From Annona cherimola (Eukaryota > Streptophyta > Magnoliopsida > Magnoliales > Annonaceae), in contig CM059973.1 of NCBI GenBank assembly GCA_030490835.1, positions 49,976,008 through 50,040,007 on the forward strand: a stretch of 64,000 bases of DNA. Direction: 5' to 3'. The position numbers were made by a program, and so were the translations under genes. The notes beneath the pieces were generated by a model that was not told the DNA's origin, did no database searches, and saw only the letters and a program-made list of their open reading frames with translations. This document shows, in pieces, positions 21,900 to 33,490 of this stretch. Each line of letters opens with the position of its first letter. Position 1 is the stretch's first letter.

Positions 21900-22781
21900 A
21901 ATCTTCATATTGAATCATTAAAAAATAGTTTCTCACTTTTATTTATTTGAAAAAATTTCGTCTAACTCGTTGAAATCCATGAGGCATATACTACAACTCA
22001 TAGGAAAATTTCCTTTCCTATTTTTCTTTTCATTCCGGCATGAACTGTCTTCCAAAACACTTACGTCAATGCCATAATTTTCTACTTGAGGAATCCCTTC
22101 GGCCTTGGATTTAGGAATGATAGCCGCTGTTATCATGGATTTGATTTTGGGATTTACAAATTTAAGCTGTTTAAAACAAAAAAAAAAAACTTTATCCATT
22201 AGTGAGCCGAATGGATGGGTTTTGGCTTTGCCTTTCAGTTGCCCTTTTCATTAGAATTTCTAGATTCAGGATGCCGGTGGATTAAGCATCTTCTATGACC
22301 AACCGATAGTCGTCAATACATAAAAAAGGCAGGGACTAAATCCATGGCTATCGAGATGGGCATGCCGTCAAACAGATGGGTTTCTTGCCCATCTAAAAGG
22401 AACCGAAAGGCAGCAACCATTGTTGGATTTTCGATTTTTGGGAAAACCCATCCGATTGGTAATGGCCACTACTTGCCGGGAAAGGGAATACTAGAGAAGA
22501 TGAAACCAGATTTGGATGTGACAGCATCGTTGGCAGCGCCAGCTTGGACGGTAGTGGCAATGGGTTTTCCTAGATCGAGAACCAATCCGGCCGTAGCATC
22601 TAAAGAAGATGGTAGCCATTGCTATCATTGCCATGAATATGATGCCTGTGTACTGAGACGGATCTCTTTTACAGCTTCGATATGCCAATTAGGATGCCGG
22701 TGTCAAGATCAAAAGGGGTAATAGGTGATGGGTTTTTAGTAGTGGCCACCGGTCTGGCCGCTGACGCCGGGAAGGGAATGT
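21900..22781. other. Unassigned sequence left of the Athila element
   Basis: No recognised gene. The minus strand has an 86-codon frame (22199-21939) ending with a CSICLMDFNELDE stretch that resembles the start of a RING-type finger. The plus strand has a 125-codon frame (22344-22721) of no known family. The right half is GC-richer and has several diverged copies of a GCCGG/GGCCAC-containing phrase. The same host sequence continues at 47968, 55666 and 60851 after removal of insertions. Confidence 0.4.
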
Positions 22782-24289
22782 TGATAACTCACAAAAATAC
22801 GAGTTATTATGGCCCATTTCAGATCATCTTTGTATGTTAGCCCAAGAGAATGTGGTTAGTTTGCATCCATTCAGATTAGTTTTCACTCACTTTGCATTTT
22901 AGGAACAATATATAGTTTTTATGCATTTTTAGTATAAAATAGGCATTTATAGTTCATTTATTTAGTTTTAGTTGATTTTGCAGGAAGGATGGGTAACTAT
23001 CAGCGTGTAAGTGAGTCGGGATGAAGAACCGAGCAAAGTAAAGAAGCATGCAGGATGGCGCCCCAGGCGCCGACCAGCGGCGCCTAGGCACTAATCTACA
23101 TCCTTAGATGGATGTTCTAGAACCTCACATGATGAAAAGCTTCCAGTGAGTTGGCGCATTGGGGCGCCTAGGCGTCACTTCACTACCATGTAGAGATATA
23201 TCGAAAAGCTTCTAAGTCAAGCAGCCTCTAGAGAGTTGGCGCCTAGGTGCCACGACAAACCCGCACAAGTGTGTGTCTGCACGTGTTTCGTATGGACTAA
23301 AGGGAACTTAAATTCCTGCTTAGGGATTCGTGCCAAAGAGAGTGAGAACCGACGGAGCAGCCGGGGAGAGAAGGAAAAGAACTTCCGTTTCCATCGCATC
23401 TGAAGAGGAGATCCGATCTTGTTGATGGAAACTCACGAGATCCAATTTTTCTTTTTCTCAATCTATTTCCTTTTCTCTGTTTATGGGAATACATTCACTT
23501 TGGGTTTAATGGGAGTTGACGCCATGTTCTTGAACTAAACTTCCATAGATGGGAAGTTGAGATGAATTGATATCTAACTATATTGTTTTAGTTCTTTATG
23601 ATATAGGAATGAATATTTGATTTGATATATGATTGTGTTGTGTGGATTTACTCTTGTATATACTGTTTAATGCTTTTTACAAGATTAGCTACCTTGTAAG
23701 ATGATTTAATTGCAAAATTCATCCTTGGAAAAGGAAAATCCATGCCAGATCCATATGTAGGGCATAGGTTTCTTCTTTTGTTAAAGAAAAATATTTAATG
23801 GATAGGAATATACCGTTAAACCCTATGTAGTCATGAACAGGTTATGTATCGATCAATTCCATTTCATTTAATTGCATGGGAACATAGCAATTGGGTGTTA
23901 TATAATTAGCTTTATTTGTGTTGGAAGATGTACATAAAGATCATTGAACTTGGACTAGGAAATTCCTGCACAATCTAAAGAAAATGAACCAATTCGATAT
24001 AGTTTAGATTCAAGGATTCCCAATTATCTCATCTGTCATTCCAATTTGATAAGCCTTTTTAGTATTTCAGGTCTTCCGTTAAAGTCTCCTCTATTTCTTT
24101 TATTATTTTATATTTTCAACTTTATTTGTGAAAACCCTTTCTAATCACCAAAAGCAACTGAACTAATTAATAACACTAGTTGGACCATATCCTCATGAGA
24201 ACGATACTTCACTCACTCTTTATTACTTGATCGGCACATATACTTGCGTTAAAATGAGCATTTTAATTAAACGTATATGCAGCTCGTCA
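22782..24289 (+). repeat. 5' LTR of the Athila element
   Basis: 1508 bp from TGATAACTC to GCTCGTCA. It contains several GGCGCCTAGGCGCC-type palindromes (23057-23090, 23161-23176, 23238-23251). It is 181 bp longer than the 3' LTR, mainly because the partner lacks the stretch equivalent to about 23997-24160. Confidence 0.92.
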
Positions 24290-24295
24290 AGTTTT

Positions 24296-24313
24296 TAGCG
24301 CCGTTGCCGGAGA
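24296..24313 (+). promoter_or_regulatory. Primer-binding site (tRNA-Asp), Athila element
   Basis: TAGCGCCGTTGCCGGAGA, two mismatches from the site at 34312-34329, which matches the tRNA-Asp complement used by Athila elements. Confidence 0.85.
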
Positions 24314-24456
24314 TATTCGATGCTAACTAATTATTCTTAGTTCTATTGTTTTCTTGTACAATTTTGTAATTATAGTTCACTTTATAATTTCTTTAGTTTA
24401 TATATTTTCCAACTTAGCGCAGTTGAATTGGTATTTGCAGTGCTTATTATGTTTGT

Positions 24457-25901
24457 ATGCGCCGAGGCAAGGATGGTAAGAACAATATCATACCATTTGA
24501 TCCGGAGACAGAAAGAACTTATTTGAGAAGACGTCGCAAGATCAGAGAAGCTAGGAATCAACCGCATATAATAGAGTGTATCAAAAATCAAGATGAAAAT
24601 CTTCATGCAGATCAGCATGGGAACCAATGGGTTGAGGTTCCAATTCATCCACCACAAGATGATTTGGACCAACTAGTTCGGATCTCATTGCATTAGGACA
24701 AAATGCAATCCAGACTAGCATTCAACTTCCTCCTGTCGACACCAACAATTTCGAAATCAAACCTGTGGTATTCCAAATGCTCCAATCTATTAGGCAGTTT
24801 GGAGGTCTATCTTCTGAATATCTACATCGTCACCTGTGCAACTTCTTGCACATCATGAACACTTTTAAGCAGAATGGAGTCTCCAACGAAGCAATGAGGT
24901 TACGAACTTTTCCATTTTCATTAAGAGATGGAGCTTCGGAGTGGCTAGGTTCTTTGCCACCGAACTCTGTCAGTACATGGAACAACTTGGCATAGAAGTT
25001 TCTCGAGAAATATTTTCCTCTTACCAAGTTAGCCAAGCTCAGAATAGATATAGTCTCGTTTAAGCAACATGGAGAAGAGACTCTATCAGAGGCGTGGGAT
25101 CGGTTCAAAGATTTACTCTATAAATGCCCCCATCATGGAATTCAGCCATGAGTGCAGATCCAGATATTCTATAATGGTCTCCAGGATTCCACCCGTCATA
25201 TGGTGGACTCATCATCGAATGGTTCTCTGCTAAGAAAAAGCTATCGAGAATTGTATGCCCTGTTGGAGAAATGGCAGCCAATACATATCAGTTGCCATCT
25301 GACAAAAGGCGAAGTGGGGGCTTACTTCAATTAGACACGGTCTCATCTATAAAGGCCCATATCGACGATTTATCAAGGCAAATTCAAAACTTGTCAAGGC
25401 CTGCCAATGTTAATGCAGTAGGGGCTTCCACACCGCAATCGTCATCAGCAAGATATTGTACGTGGTGTGCAGAGTTTGGCTACCCCAATGATCAATGTGA
25501 CTCCATTTCGGAGCCCATTAATTACGTGGGCAACTTCCAGAGAACTCAGCAAATCCATCTGCCAATAATTATAATCAGGGATGGAAGAATCATCTAAATT
25601 TCTCATAGAATAACCAGGATAGGCCGAATCAGCCGTCAGGATTCTCGCAGTAGCCTTCTAAGCAACAGCTAGCCAGACTAGTTCAACTCGCCCCACCTCC
25701 TCGAGAAAAAAAGAAATCAGATCTCGAAAACTTATTTATGCAATTCATGCAATCCCAGATCACAACAAACAGGAACTTAGAAGCTCAGATCAACTAACTT
25801 GCTTTAGCATTAAATAGTCGCCCTCAAGGTGCACTGCCGAGTGACACTGAACAGAATCTGAAGGGAAAAGACAAGGAGCAAGTGTAAGCAGTCACATTAC
25901 G
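24457..25901 (+). pseudogene. Athila gag, first part
   Basis: Begins MRRGKDGKNNIIPFDPETER at 24457. The stop at 24694-24696 falls near the end of the N-terminal piece. It then reads NNFEIKPVVFQMLQSIRQFG (24749-24808), LRTFPFSLRDGASEWLGSLP (24902-24961) and LSEAWDRFKDLLYKCPHHGI (25084-25143), the retrotransposon Gag core. A one-base frameshift near 25268 moves the frame to AANTYQLPSDKRR. The zinc-knuckle region is degenerate (CTWCAEFGYPNDQC). At the right end KEQV*AVTLR runs into the insertion at 25902. Stops at 24993, 25150, 25602 and elsewhere show it is dead. Confidence 0.87.
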
Positions 25902-25906
25902 TAGTG

Positions 25907-26112
25907 TGCGAAACCCCCACAATATACGCGTCATTTCGACAATTGTAACCCTAGATTCTTTTGTAATTATTTTTATGATAAATGAAAATTCATGAATTAT
26001 ATTGATGAATATGTGTATTGGAGATTGATCAGGTCAACAATCCTGAGTCACATTTACCAATCAAAACGATCCCGGAGTAAGGCTTCTAGGCACCTCGGTT
26101 CGGGGCGCCACA
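25907..26112 (+). repeat. 5' LTR of the chromodomain element, internally deleted
   Basis: 206 bp that join the first ~125 bp and the last ~85 bp of the LTR. Compared with the 3' LTR, about 2.35 kb is missing between the positions equivalent to 31305 and 41170. TGAT occurs at both deletion edges, suggesting microhomology-mediated loss. TATA box and putative introns are gone. Confidence 0.88.
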
Positions 26113-26117
26113 AAATT

Positions 26118-26129
26118 TGGTATCAGAGC
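26118..26129 (+). promoter_or_regulatory. Primer-binding site (tRNA-iMet), chromodomain element
   Basis: TGGTATCAGAGC, an exact match to the usual initiator tRNA-Met site, five bases after the LTR end. Confidence 0.93.
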
Positions 26130-26432
26130 ATGGATTGGTAAATAGGCAGAAAAGAAAAGAAATGATCAAACTAGAATACATGAAATCATGATTATGATTG
26201 ATTGATTTATCATTGATGATTTATATGTAGATGACAGATAAAGGAAAGACTCCACTAAGTGCAAGGGAACAGGTACATAAGGCTAAGTCAGCCTATGTAC
26301 AAAAAGTTTGACTTATAAATGGTTTGCTGTTGACTTATGATAATTTATGTGAATCATGTGATCCTATGACTATATGTTTTATCTGACTAAGTATATCGTG
26401 ATAAATATTGATGTTATGCTCATGAATATTTT
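26130..26432 (+). other. Untranslated leader of the chromodomain element
   Basis: About 300 bases without a usable long frame. A short frame at 26231-26311 (MTDKGKTPLSAREQ...) resembles the gag start region and may be an upstream ORF or decayed duplicate. Confidence 0.5.
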
Positions 26433-29400
26433 ATGAAGTTTAAAATGTCGCTTACCAAAGCTAAAGCAAGAGCCAACAAAGGAAAGACCCCAATGGAAGA
26501 ATCGGTTGATCAAACGAGAGGCAAAGCCAGTAAAAGAACTTATAGGGCTGAATCCGAGGTGCAATCCTCTAGGACCCACCCACGGCGAGAGGAAAGCCCT
26601 AGACCTCAAGCAGAGGTCGATATAGAAGAAAGAATTGTTGCGGCCATCGAAAAAGCTATGCAGCAATGGACTGCCCAGGCTGCTGGGTTATTGCAAGAAA
26701 TGAGGGACCAACAGGCCCCGCCATCAAGAGGAGACGGGGAAACACCAGGGCCCTTGGCCAATCCCGGCACGTCAAGGGGAGTAGAGAATAGTCTCCTTGA
26801 AGCCGACAGAAAGGCTATCAACGCCTTTCTTGCCCAGAGACCGCCCAAATTTGCAGGGGAACCGAACCCCCTTATTGTAAAGCGGTGGATCATGGAAATT
26901 AAAAAATTATTCAGAATATCGCCCTGCAATGATCAGCAGAAAGCGTTGTGCGCTACCCACCTGCAGATAAAGGATGTCTATGAATGGTGGGAAACGCTGA
27001 TGGTTACCATGCCACATCCGGAGCAAGTCACGTGGCATGAATTTTTGGAAGAATTCAATAAAGAGTATCTCCCTGTAGGACTACAAAGCCAGAGGGTGAT
27101 TGAGTTTGAAAAACTCTACCAAGGCAGGATGACAGTTACAGAATATGTCACAAAGTTCAATGCCTTGGTACGATAAGTGTCGTGGATAGCCAACGTGCCA
27201 GAAAACAAGGCACAAAGGTTCCAGAGGGGATTGAGACCCCAACTAAGAGAGGGGTTAGCCCCATTATTAATAAAGGACTATACCTCTAGCATTAAAAGGG
27301 ATAGGGCATTGGAGATGGAGTCTACGAGGACTCAGGAGCTTAGGAAAACTCAAAAACAATTCTTTACAGCCTCCAAGGAAGGTGAGGCTAATAAAGAGAA
27401 AAAGGGAATCACCGGGAAAAAGAAGATCGATGACAAGACAATGAGCACCCCGATTTGCAAATCTTGCCACAAGCGCCATTCAGGCGAATGTCTACAAGGA
27501 ACGGGGAAATGCTACAAATGTGGCCAAGCGGGGCATGTGGCCCGGGACTGCAGGACCGACGAAGCCAAAATAATAAAGTGCTTCAATTGTGGTCAAGTCG
27601 GACACATTTCGCCCAACTGTCCGAATAAGCCACAAGGAGCACCAGCTCGAGGGAGGTCGGCCCAGCAAAAAGTCCCCGCCATCGCCAATCGACCCGGTAC
27701 TGCTACCAACCCAGTGTGTGTCCAAGCCCTCACCCGAACGGAGTCACAAGAGATGGAGGAAAAAGTGATTACAGGTATGATTTACATTTTAGAAAATTTT
27801 GGAGTAGCTTTATTTGATTCTGGAGCTACGCATTCATTTATATCATACCAATTTGTAATCACACACGCACTTCGGGTAGAAGAAACCAGTAGTACTATAC
27901 ATGTAAAATTCTCAATATATAGTTTCGCAAGTATAAATCAAATTTGCAAGGCATGTCCTATCAGGATAGGGACAAAAATATTGGAAGCTGATCTCATCCT
28001 ATTACCAATGATAGAGTTTGATGTCATACTAGGGATGGATTGGCTAAGTCAATGGGGTGCGATAATTGATTGCAGAAATAAAAAGGTGCAATTTAAAGCA
28101 CCAAAAAATAAAATAGAGATCAGTAAAATAAGACAGCCAGAAAACACAATAAGGATGGTATCAGCTATGAAAGCAGCTAAGATGATGCGCCAACAATGTA
28201 CAGCCTATCTGGTCTTTATAAACATAATAAGAGATGGGGTACCTATGGAACAAATTCCAGTAGTAAAGGAATTTCCAGATATTTTTCCAAAGGAGCTATG
28301 TAATTTACCACCAGAAAGGGAGATGGATATGGAAATAGAAATTATTCCAGGAACAGCCCCAATATCTAAGGCCCCATATAGGATGACACCAGCCGAATTA
28401 GCTGAGTTAAAAGTGCAAATTCAAGATTTATTAGATAAAGGGTTTATTAGACCGAGTGCGTCACCATGGGGAGCTCCGGTGCTATTTGTAAGGAAAAAGG
28501 ATGGGAGTTTGAGACTTTGCATTGATTACAGAGAATTGAATAAAGTAACGATTAAGAATAAATACCCACTCCCAAGAATAGATGATCTTTTTGATCAGTT
28601 AAAAGGAGCTTCTACATTTTCAAAAATTGATTTACAGTCAAGTTACCACCAGTTCAGGATATGTCCAAAGGACATCCATAAAACAGCATTCAAAACAAGA
28701 TATGGGCATTATGAATTCTTAGTCATGTCATTTGGACTAACGAATGCCCCAGCTGTATTTATGGACATGATGAACATGATTTTTCAAGAATTTTTGGATC
28801 AATTTGTGGTGGTATTCATTGATGATATATTGATTTATTCAAAGACAGAAGAAGAGCATGAGAAACATTTGAGGATAGTATTGGAAATTCTCCGAAAGGA
28901 GAAATTATATGCAAAATTCAAGAAATGTGAATTTTGGTTGAAACAGGTAGTCTTTCTCGGCCATATTATATATGAGAAAGGAGTACAGGTAGATCCTCAA
29001 AAGATTGAGGCAATAACAAAGTGGCCACAGCCAATAAATATCACGAAAATAAGAAATTTCCTAGGGCTAGCCGGCTACTACAGAAGGTTTGTGGAAGGAT
29101 TGTCACAATTGTCAGCTCCACTCACAAAGCTGACAAGGAAAGGAGTTAGATATGAATGGACACACGAATGTGAGAATAGCTTCCAAGAGTTAAAGAAAAG
29201 ACTAGTAAAAGCTCCAATTCTAACACTACCTACGGAGAAGGAAGGGTTTGTAATCTATAGTGATGCCTCAAAGAAAGGATTAGGATGTGTACTGATGCAA
29301 AATGGAAAAGTTATATCATATGCATCCAGACAACTTAAGCCAAATGAGGTAAACTATCCAACTCATGACTTAGAATTGGCAGCAGTAGTCTTTGCCTTGA

Positions 29401-31148
29401 AAATTTGAAGATATTATTTATATGGAGTTAAATGTGAGGTCTATACTGATCATAAGAGCCTCAAGTACATCTTTACTCAAAAGGAGTTAAATATGAGGTA
29501 GAGAAGATGGCTCCAGTTACTCAAGGATTATGACTTCGATATTTTATATCATCCAGGCAAAGCCAATATACTAGCCGATGCGCTAAGTAGAAATGTTAGC
29601 TTAGCACATCTCATCACAAAGGAAGAAGGGCTACTATAAGAATCGAGACAATTAGAATTAATTGTAAGCCCACCTAGGGTACAAGTCAGATTGTCTCAAT
29701 TATAAATCCAGTCGAATTTATTTGAGCAAATTAAAATGACTCAACAAGAAAATGGGGCTTTCAAGAATTATGTGGAGAAAATGATCAAGAAAAATCTCAG
29801 TGAATACATACAAGATGAACATGGGATGTACAAATATAGGGGTCGCCTTTGTATACCCATCCAAGAGAAATTAAAGGAACAGATATTGAAAGAAACACAT
29901 TTCTCTCCATTTTCGATGCATCCAGGTAGTACCAAGATGTATCAAGACATTAAAAGAATGTATTGGTGGAATAATATGAAGAGAGAAATTGCTAAATATG
30001 TGGCTAAGTGCCTAACATGTCAAAGGGTTAAGGCTGATCATTAAAGGACCCTTGAAAAATTATAGTCATCAGAAATTCCAGAATGGAAATGGGATGATAT
30101 TACTATGGATTTTATTGAAGGGTTGCCAAGAACCCACAATGGAAATGATGCTATATGGGTAATAGTTGATAGATTATCAAAGGTAGCACATTTCCTAGCC
30201 ATCAAGAAAAATTTTACGACTGAGCGACTGGCTAAAATTTATTATAAGGAGATAGTGAGACTACATGGAGTACCTAAGTCAATAATTTCCGATCGAGATT
30301 CCAATTTTACGTATCGATTTTGAAAAAGTTTACATCAAACCTTAGGTACACAGCTGAAATTTAGCACAGCATATCATCTTCAAACGGATGGGCAGACAGA
30401 AAGGGTAAATCAAATAGTTGAGGATATGCTGAGGATGTGCACAATAGAATTTGGAGGATCATGGGATAAATAGTTGGCTATGGCAGAGTTTGCTTATAAC
30501 AACAGTTATCAAGCAAGTATTCAAATGGCCCCATTTGAAGCTTTATATAGATGGAAATGCATAACTCCTCTAAACTGGGATGAAGTGGGAGAAAGAAAAT
30601 TGGCTCCACACCTCTCAAAAATAATGGAGGAAAAAGTCTAAGTAATTTGCCAGTGTATACTCATAGCCTAGAGCAGGCAAAAGAGTTACACCGATTGCAA
30701 AAGAAGGAATTTAAATATCCAAGTTAGGGATCACGTATTTATCAAAGTAACGCCATTCAAAGGAGTCACTCGATTTGGAAAGAGAGGAAAATTAAACCCA
30801 AGATATGTCGGGCCCTTTGAAGTTCTGGAAAAGATAGGCAATTTAGCCTATAGAATACCTCTGCCACCAGCCCTTAGTGTCATCCATAATGTATTTCACA
30901 TCTCCATGCTAAGGAAATATGTTTCTGATCCTACCCATATGTTGATAGCGGAGAATTTGTCGATCCAAGAACACTTGAACTATGAGGAAAGGCCAATCAA
31001 AATATTGAATTTCAAAATCGAGAAGCTTCGGAACAGAGAAATCGAATATGTAAAGGTACAATGGAATCGATATTCGGAGTCCGAAGCCACTTGAGAGCTA
31101 CGAGAAGAGGTTGAAAGAAAATATCCTCAATTGTTCAAAGAAAGATAG
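26433..31148 (+). pseudogene. Gag-Pol of the chromodomain gypsy element
   Basis: One 1572-codon frame with no frameshift from 26433 to the natural stop at 31146. Domains in order: Gag core with RPPKFAGEPNPLIVKRWI and WWETLMVTMP; two zinc knuckles, [14 protein letters not shown] (27510-27551) and [14 protein letters not shown] (27579-27620); protease [12 protein letters not shown] (about 27810-27845); RT with IDYRELNK and the catalytic FIDDILIYS (28815-28841); RNase H with [10 protein letters not shown] (about 29255-29285); integrase zinc finger ending CLTCQRVKADH (30010-30041); integrase core with [15 protein letters not shown] and TDGQTERVNQ; chromodomain-like C-terminus. Premature stops lie at 27174, 29406, 29499, 29637, 29703, 30042, 30063, 30321, 30471, 30639, 30669 and 31092. 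All but the first fit CAA/CAG or TGG codons changed by C-to-T on one strand. Intact elements make one polyprotein cut by the protease. Confidence 0.95.
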
Positions 31149-31170
31149 GTTTCGGGACGAAACCTATTGT

Positions 31171-31184
31171 AAGGGGGGGAGGAT
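31171..31184 (+). promoter_or_regulatory. Polypurine tract of the chromodomain element
   Basis: AAGGGGGGAGGA-type purine run ending at the 3' LTR start. Confidence 0.85.
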
Positions 31185-32041
31185 TATGAAACCCCGATAA
31201 TATACGCGTCATTTCGACAATTGTAACCCTAGATTCTTTTGTAATTATTTTTATGATAAATGAAAATTCATAAATTATACTGATGAATATGTGTATTGGA
31301 GATTGATATAATGCAATTGGGAATTTAACCCCGTGACCATGAATAGTAAATGTGAATAGTAATCAGAGATTAAGACACGTAATTAAGAGTTAATCACTTG
31401 AATTAACTTAATCACAGAAAGAAAAAATAGAGATTTAATCACTACAAGAAAAAATAACATTACTTTTGGATATTTTAATACCATTTTGGATTTTTGTGGA
31501 AAAATAAAGAAACATTCATAATTTGCAATTCGGGGGTCGGATTTCGATGAAATTTTTTATGGATGATTAAAAATTCATGATGTACATGATGAATGGGTTA
31601 AGATATGATAAAAATCATAAATCAAAGGTCAAGATGGAACGTCAAAACAAGATCGAAAAGTAGCTAACTTTTTAATAAATTCTGCTTTTGACTTTTTAAA
31701 TAAAATAAATAACTAAAAAATTAAAAATTAATTAAAAGGCAACTGCTGCAGGGTCTGGAGCAGGCTAGGGTGGCTGGAGGCCTGACCAAGATCAATGGTC
31801 ATTAATCATCATCTTTAATCAATGGCTAAGATTAATTTAGCATAATTTAATTAGTTTTAAAAATAAAAAAATAGGTAAAAAATAGGGCTGCATAGGGGGG
31901 CTGGAGCAGGCCTAGGGTGTGCAGTACATGGATAAAAGAATTTTTTAAAATTAAAAAGAAATACCAATTTATAATTAAATACCTCAAAGATATGGGGTAA
32001 ATTTCAAATTCTTAAAAAATGCAACCCTATAAATAGGGAAG
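31185..32041 (+). repeat. 3' LTR of chromodomain element, left part
   Basis: Starts TATGAAACCCCG (TG changed to TA), matching the 5' LTR start at 25907. It continues to the GGAAG target duplication of the nested Athila-like element. With 39550-41255 it forms an LTR of about 2.56 kb once the insertion is removed. Confidence 0.9.
32028..32035 (+). promoter_or_regulatory. TATA box of chromodomain-element 3' LTR
   Basis: TATAAATA followed by GGGAAG. The inverted solo LTR (51534-54536) has the same TATAAATAGGG (53703 leftward). The nested element inserted six bases downstream, at about the expected transcription start. Confidence 0.7.
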
Positions 32042-33114
32042 TGATAAGTCTAAAAATTTTCATTTAATTCCATGTTAAATTCGCACAATTAAATATTAAA
32101 ACGTTAATTAAATACATGTTTTAAGTAGAATTTCATGAAAATCATATTTTTGACAGAATCTTTAATTTTGCTATAAAACGGGTCATTTTGCAACATTCTT
32201 AAAAATATAAAATTATGACTCAATTTTAATGTGAAATGTGTATTAGCTTATTAATATAATTTGGGCAAATTTATAAATCATTTAATTAGAAAAATCATAA
32301 ATATAAGACTATAATTAGTATATTTGGACAAAATAAATTAAAGGATAAAACTAAGATGGTATATGATATTGTTGAAATTATTCCTAAAAGAATTAATATT
32401 TAATTAAATATGTTGCATGAGGACAGGCGACGGTGCACCACCAGAGCACCTATTTCCATGCTCCATCTTCCCCAAATTGTGGCGGCGCGTCCACACGAAC
32501 TAGCAGCAGCGACACATCCTGCTCGCTACCGGCCACCAAATCCAGCCTCCATCAGGCAGATTCAAGCAGAAAACCAATCTTCTGAACCCATCAACCAAGC
32601 AGCTAGCCAAATCAGAAATTTTAATCATCTCTGTTAATTACAGCTGGCCAAAGCCCCAATCGGCACTTGCACGCCACCTCCAAGCTGCCCATCCATTCCA
32701 CCGGAATCCACCACCGAATCCATCTTCCCCAAATTGATTTTCCCGCAGTTGCTACCCACGAAAACCGAAATCAGCCGCCTGCATGATCGTCAAAACCGCA
32801 CGTCTTCTCCACGCCATCGAATCTAGCAGCTCAATCCCATTGTTCACACCGAAAATCCGAGCATCTCCTCTGCAACCCATTAAACCCCCATCGAAAACAC
32901 TAGCTGGTCACGGCATCTGTGCAGCACCTGCTCGATTTGGGCAACAACAAAACTACAACAGCCAATCCCAGCATTCAGCATTTTTTCGGCAGCCTGCAAC
33001 CGGCGATAAAGTAGCAATTTCAGCGCACGCACAATCCTCAACAACACCGGCCAATGAAACCAGCAGCAATCCGGCAGCCATAGCGGCCACGATTCAGCCC
33101 CATTTTCCACCAAA

Positions 33115-33425
33115 TTGCAGCAGATTTCAGCATCGCTGCTCTATAATCTAACATTTGGGGATGACCAGAAGAGGGCCATTTCTGGCTGCATGTCGGCCCT
33201 TGTGAAAATGATGGAATTTGCTAAGCCGGTTGAGATGCAGGATGTTGCTGGGCGGGCACTGGTTTCGCTGCTTGCTGCTCGATCCAATAGGAAGGATTTC
33301 GTAAGGGAGGAGAAGAATTTGACGAGGCTGGTGCAAATGTTGGATCCCAAAAATGAAGGAATATGCAAGAAGTGACCAATTTTGGTGCTTTTGGCTATCA
33401 CGGCAGAAGGCAGCCAAGGCAAACG
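33115..33425 (+). pseudogene. Captured armadillo-repeat exon fragment (5' LTR copy)
   Basis: The frame starts LQQISASLLYNLTFGDDQKR and continues with AISGCMSALVKMMEF, AGRALVSLLAARSNRKDF, LTRLVQMLDPKNEGICKK, then a TGA (33373), then LVLLAITA-GSQG in the same frame. This is a plant armadillo (ARM) repeat protein, known as a helical-repeat interaction fold, cut off at both ends and without a start codon. I read it as an exon piece of a host gene carried by the LTR. It is in sense orientation and ends about 55 bp upstream of the TATA box, so it lies in U3. The parent ARM gene cannot be named from this fragment. The identical copy in the 3' LTR shows capture preceded this insertion. Confidence 0.8.
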
Positions 33426-33481
33426 ACGGGACGAGAATCCCACATCGAAAGCACAATGGAGTGGAGGGCCCCTCACACGTC

Positions 33482-33490
33482 TATAAAATA
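33482..33490 (+). promoter_or_regulatory. TATA box, young element 5' LTR
   Basis: TATAAAATA preceded by CGTC and followed by a GC-rich leader. The 3' LTR copy is at 38726-38734. Confidence 0.65.

Noticed and set aside
22344..22721. 125-codon plus-strand frame as a host gene
   Set aside because: No recognisable domain, no conserved context, diverged internal DNA repeats; kept only as unassigned sequence.
26606..26929. Minus-strand frames of 70-107 codons across the gypsy gag-pol
   Set aside because: Shadows of the coding strand; no independent similarity.
32880..33113. Several 75-160 codon frames on both strands of the young element's LTRs
   Set aside because: They repeat exactly in both LTRs and overlap GC-rich U3 or the armadillo fragment in other frames; no family resemblance apart from the armadillo frame.
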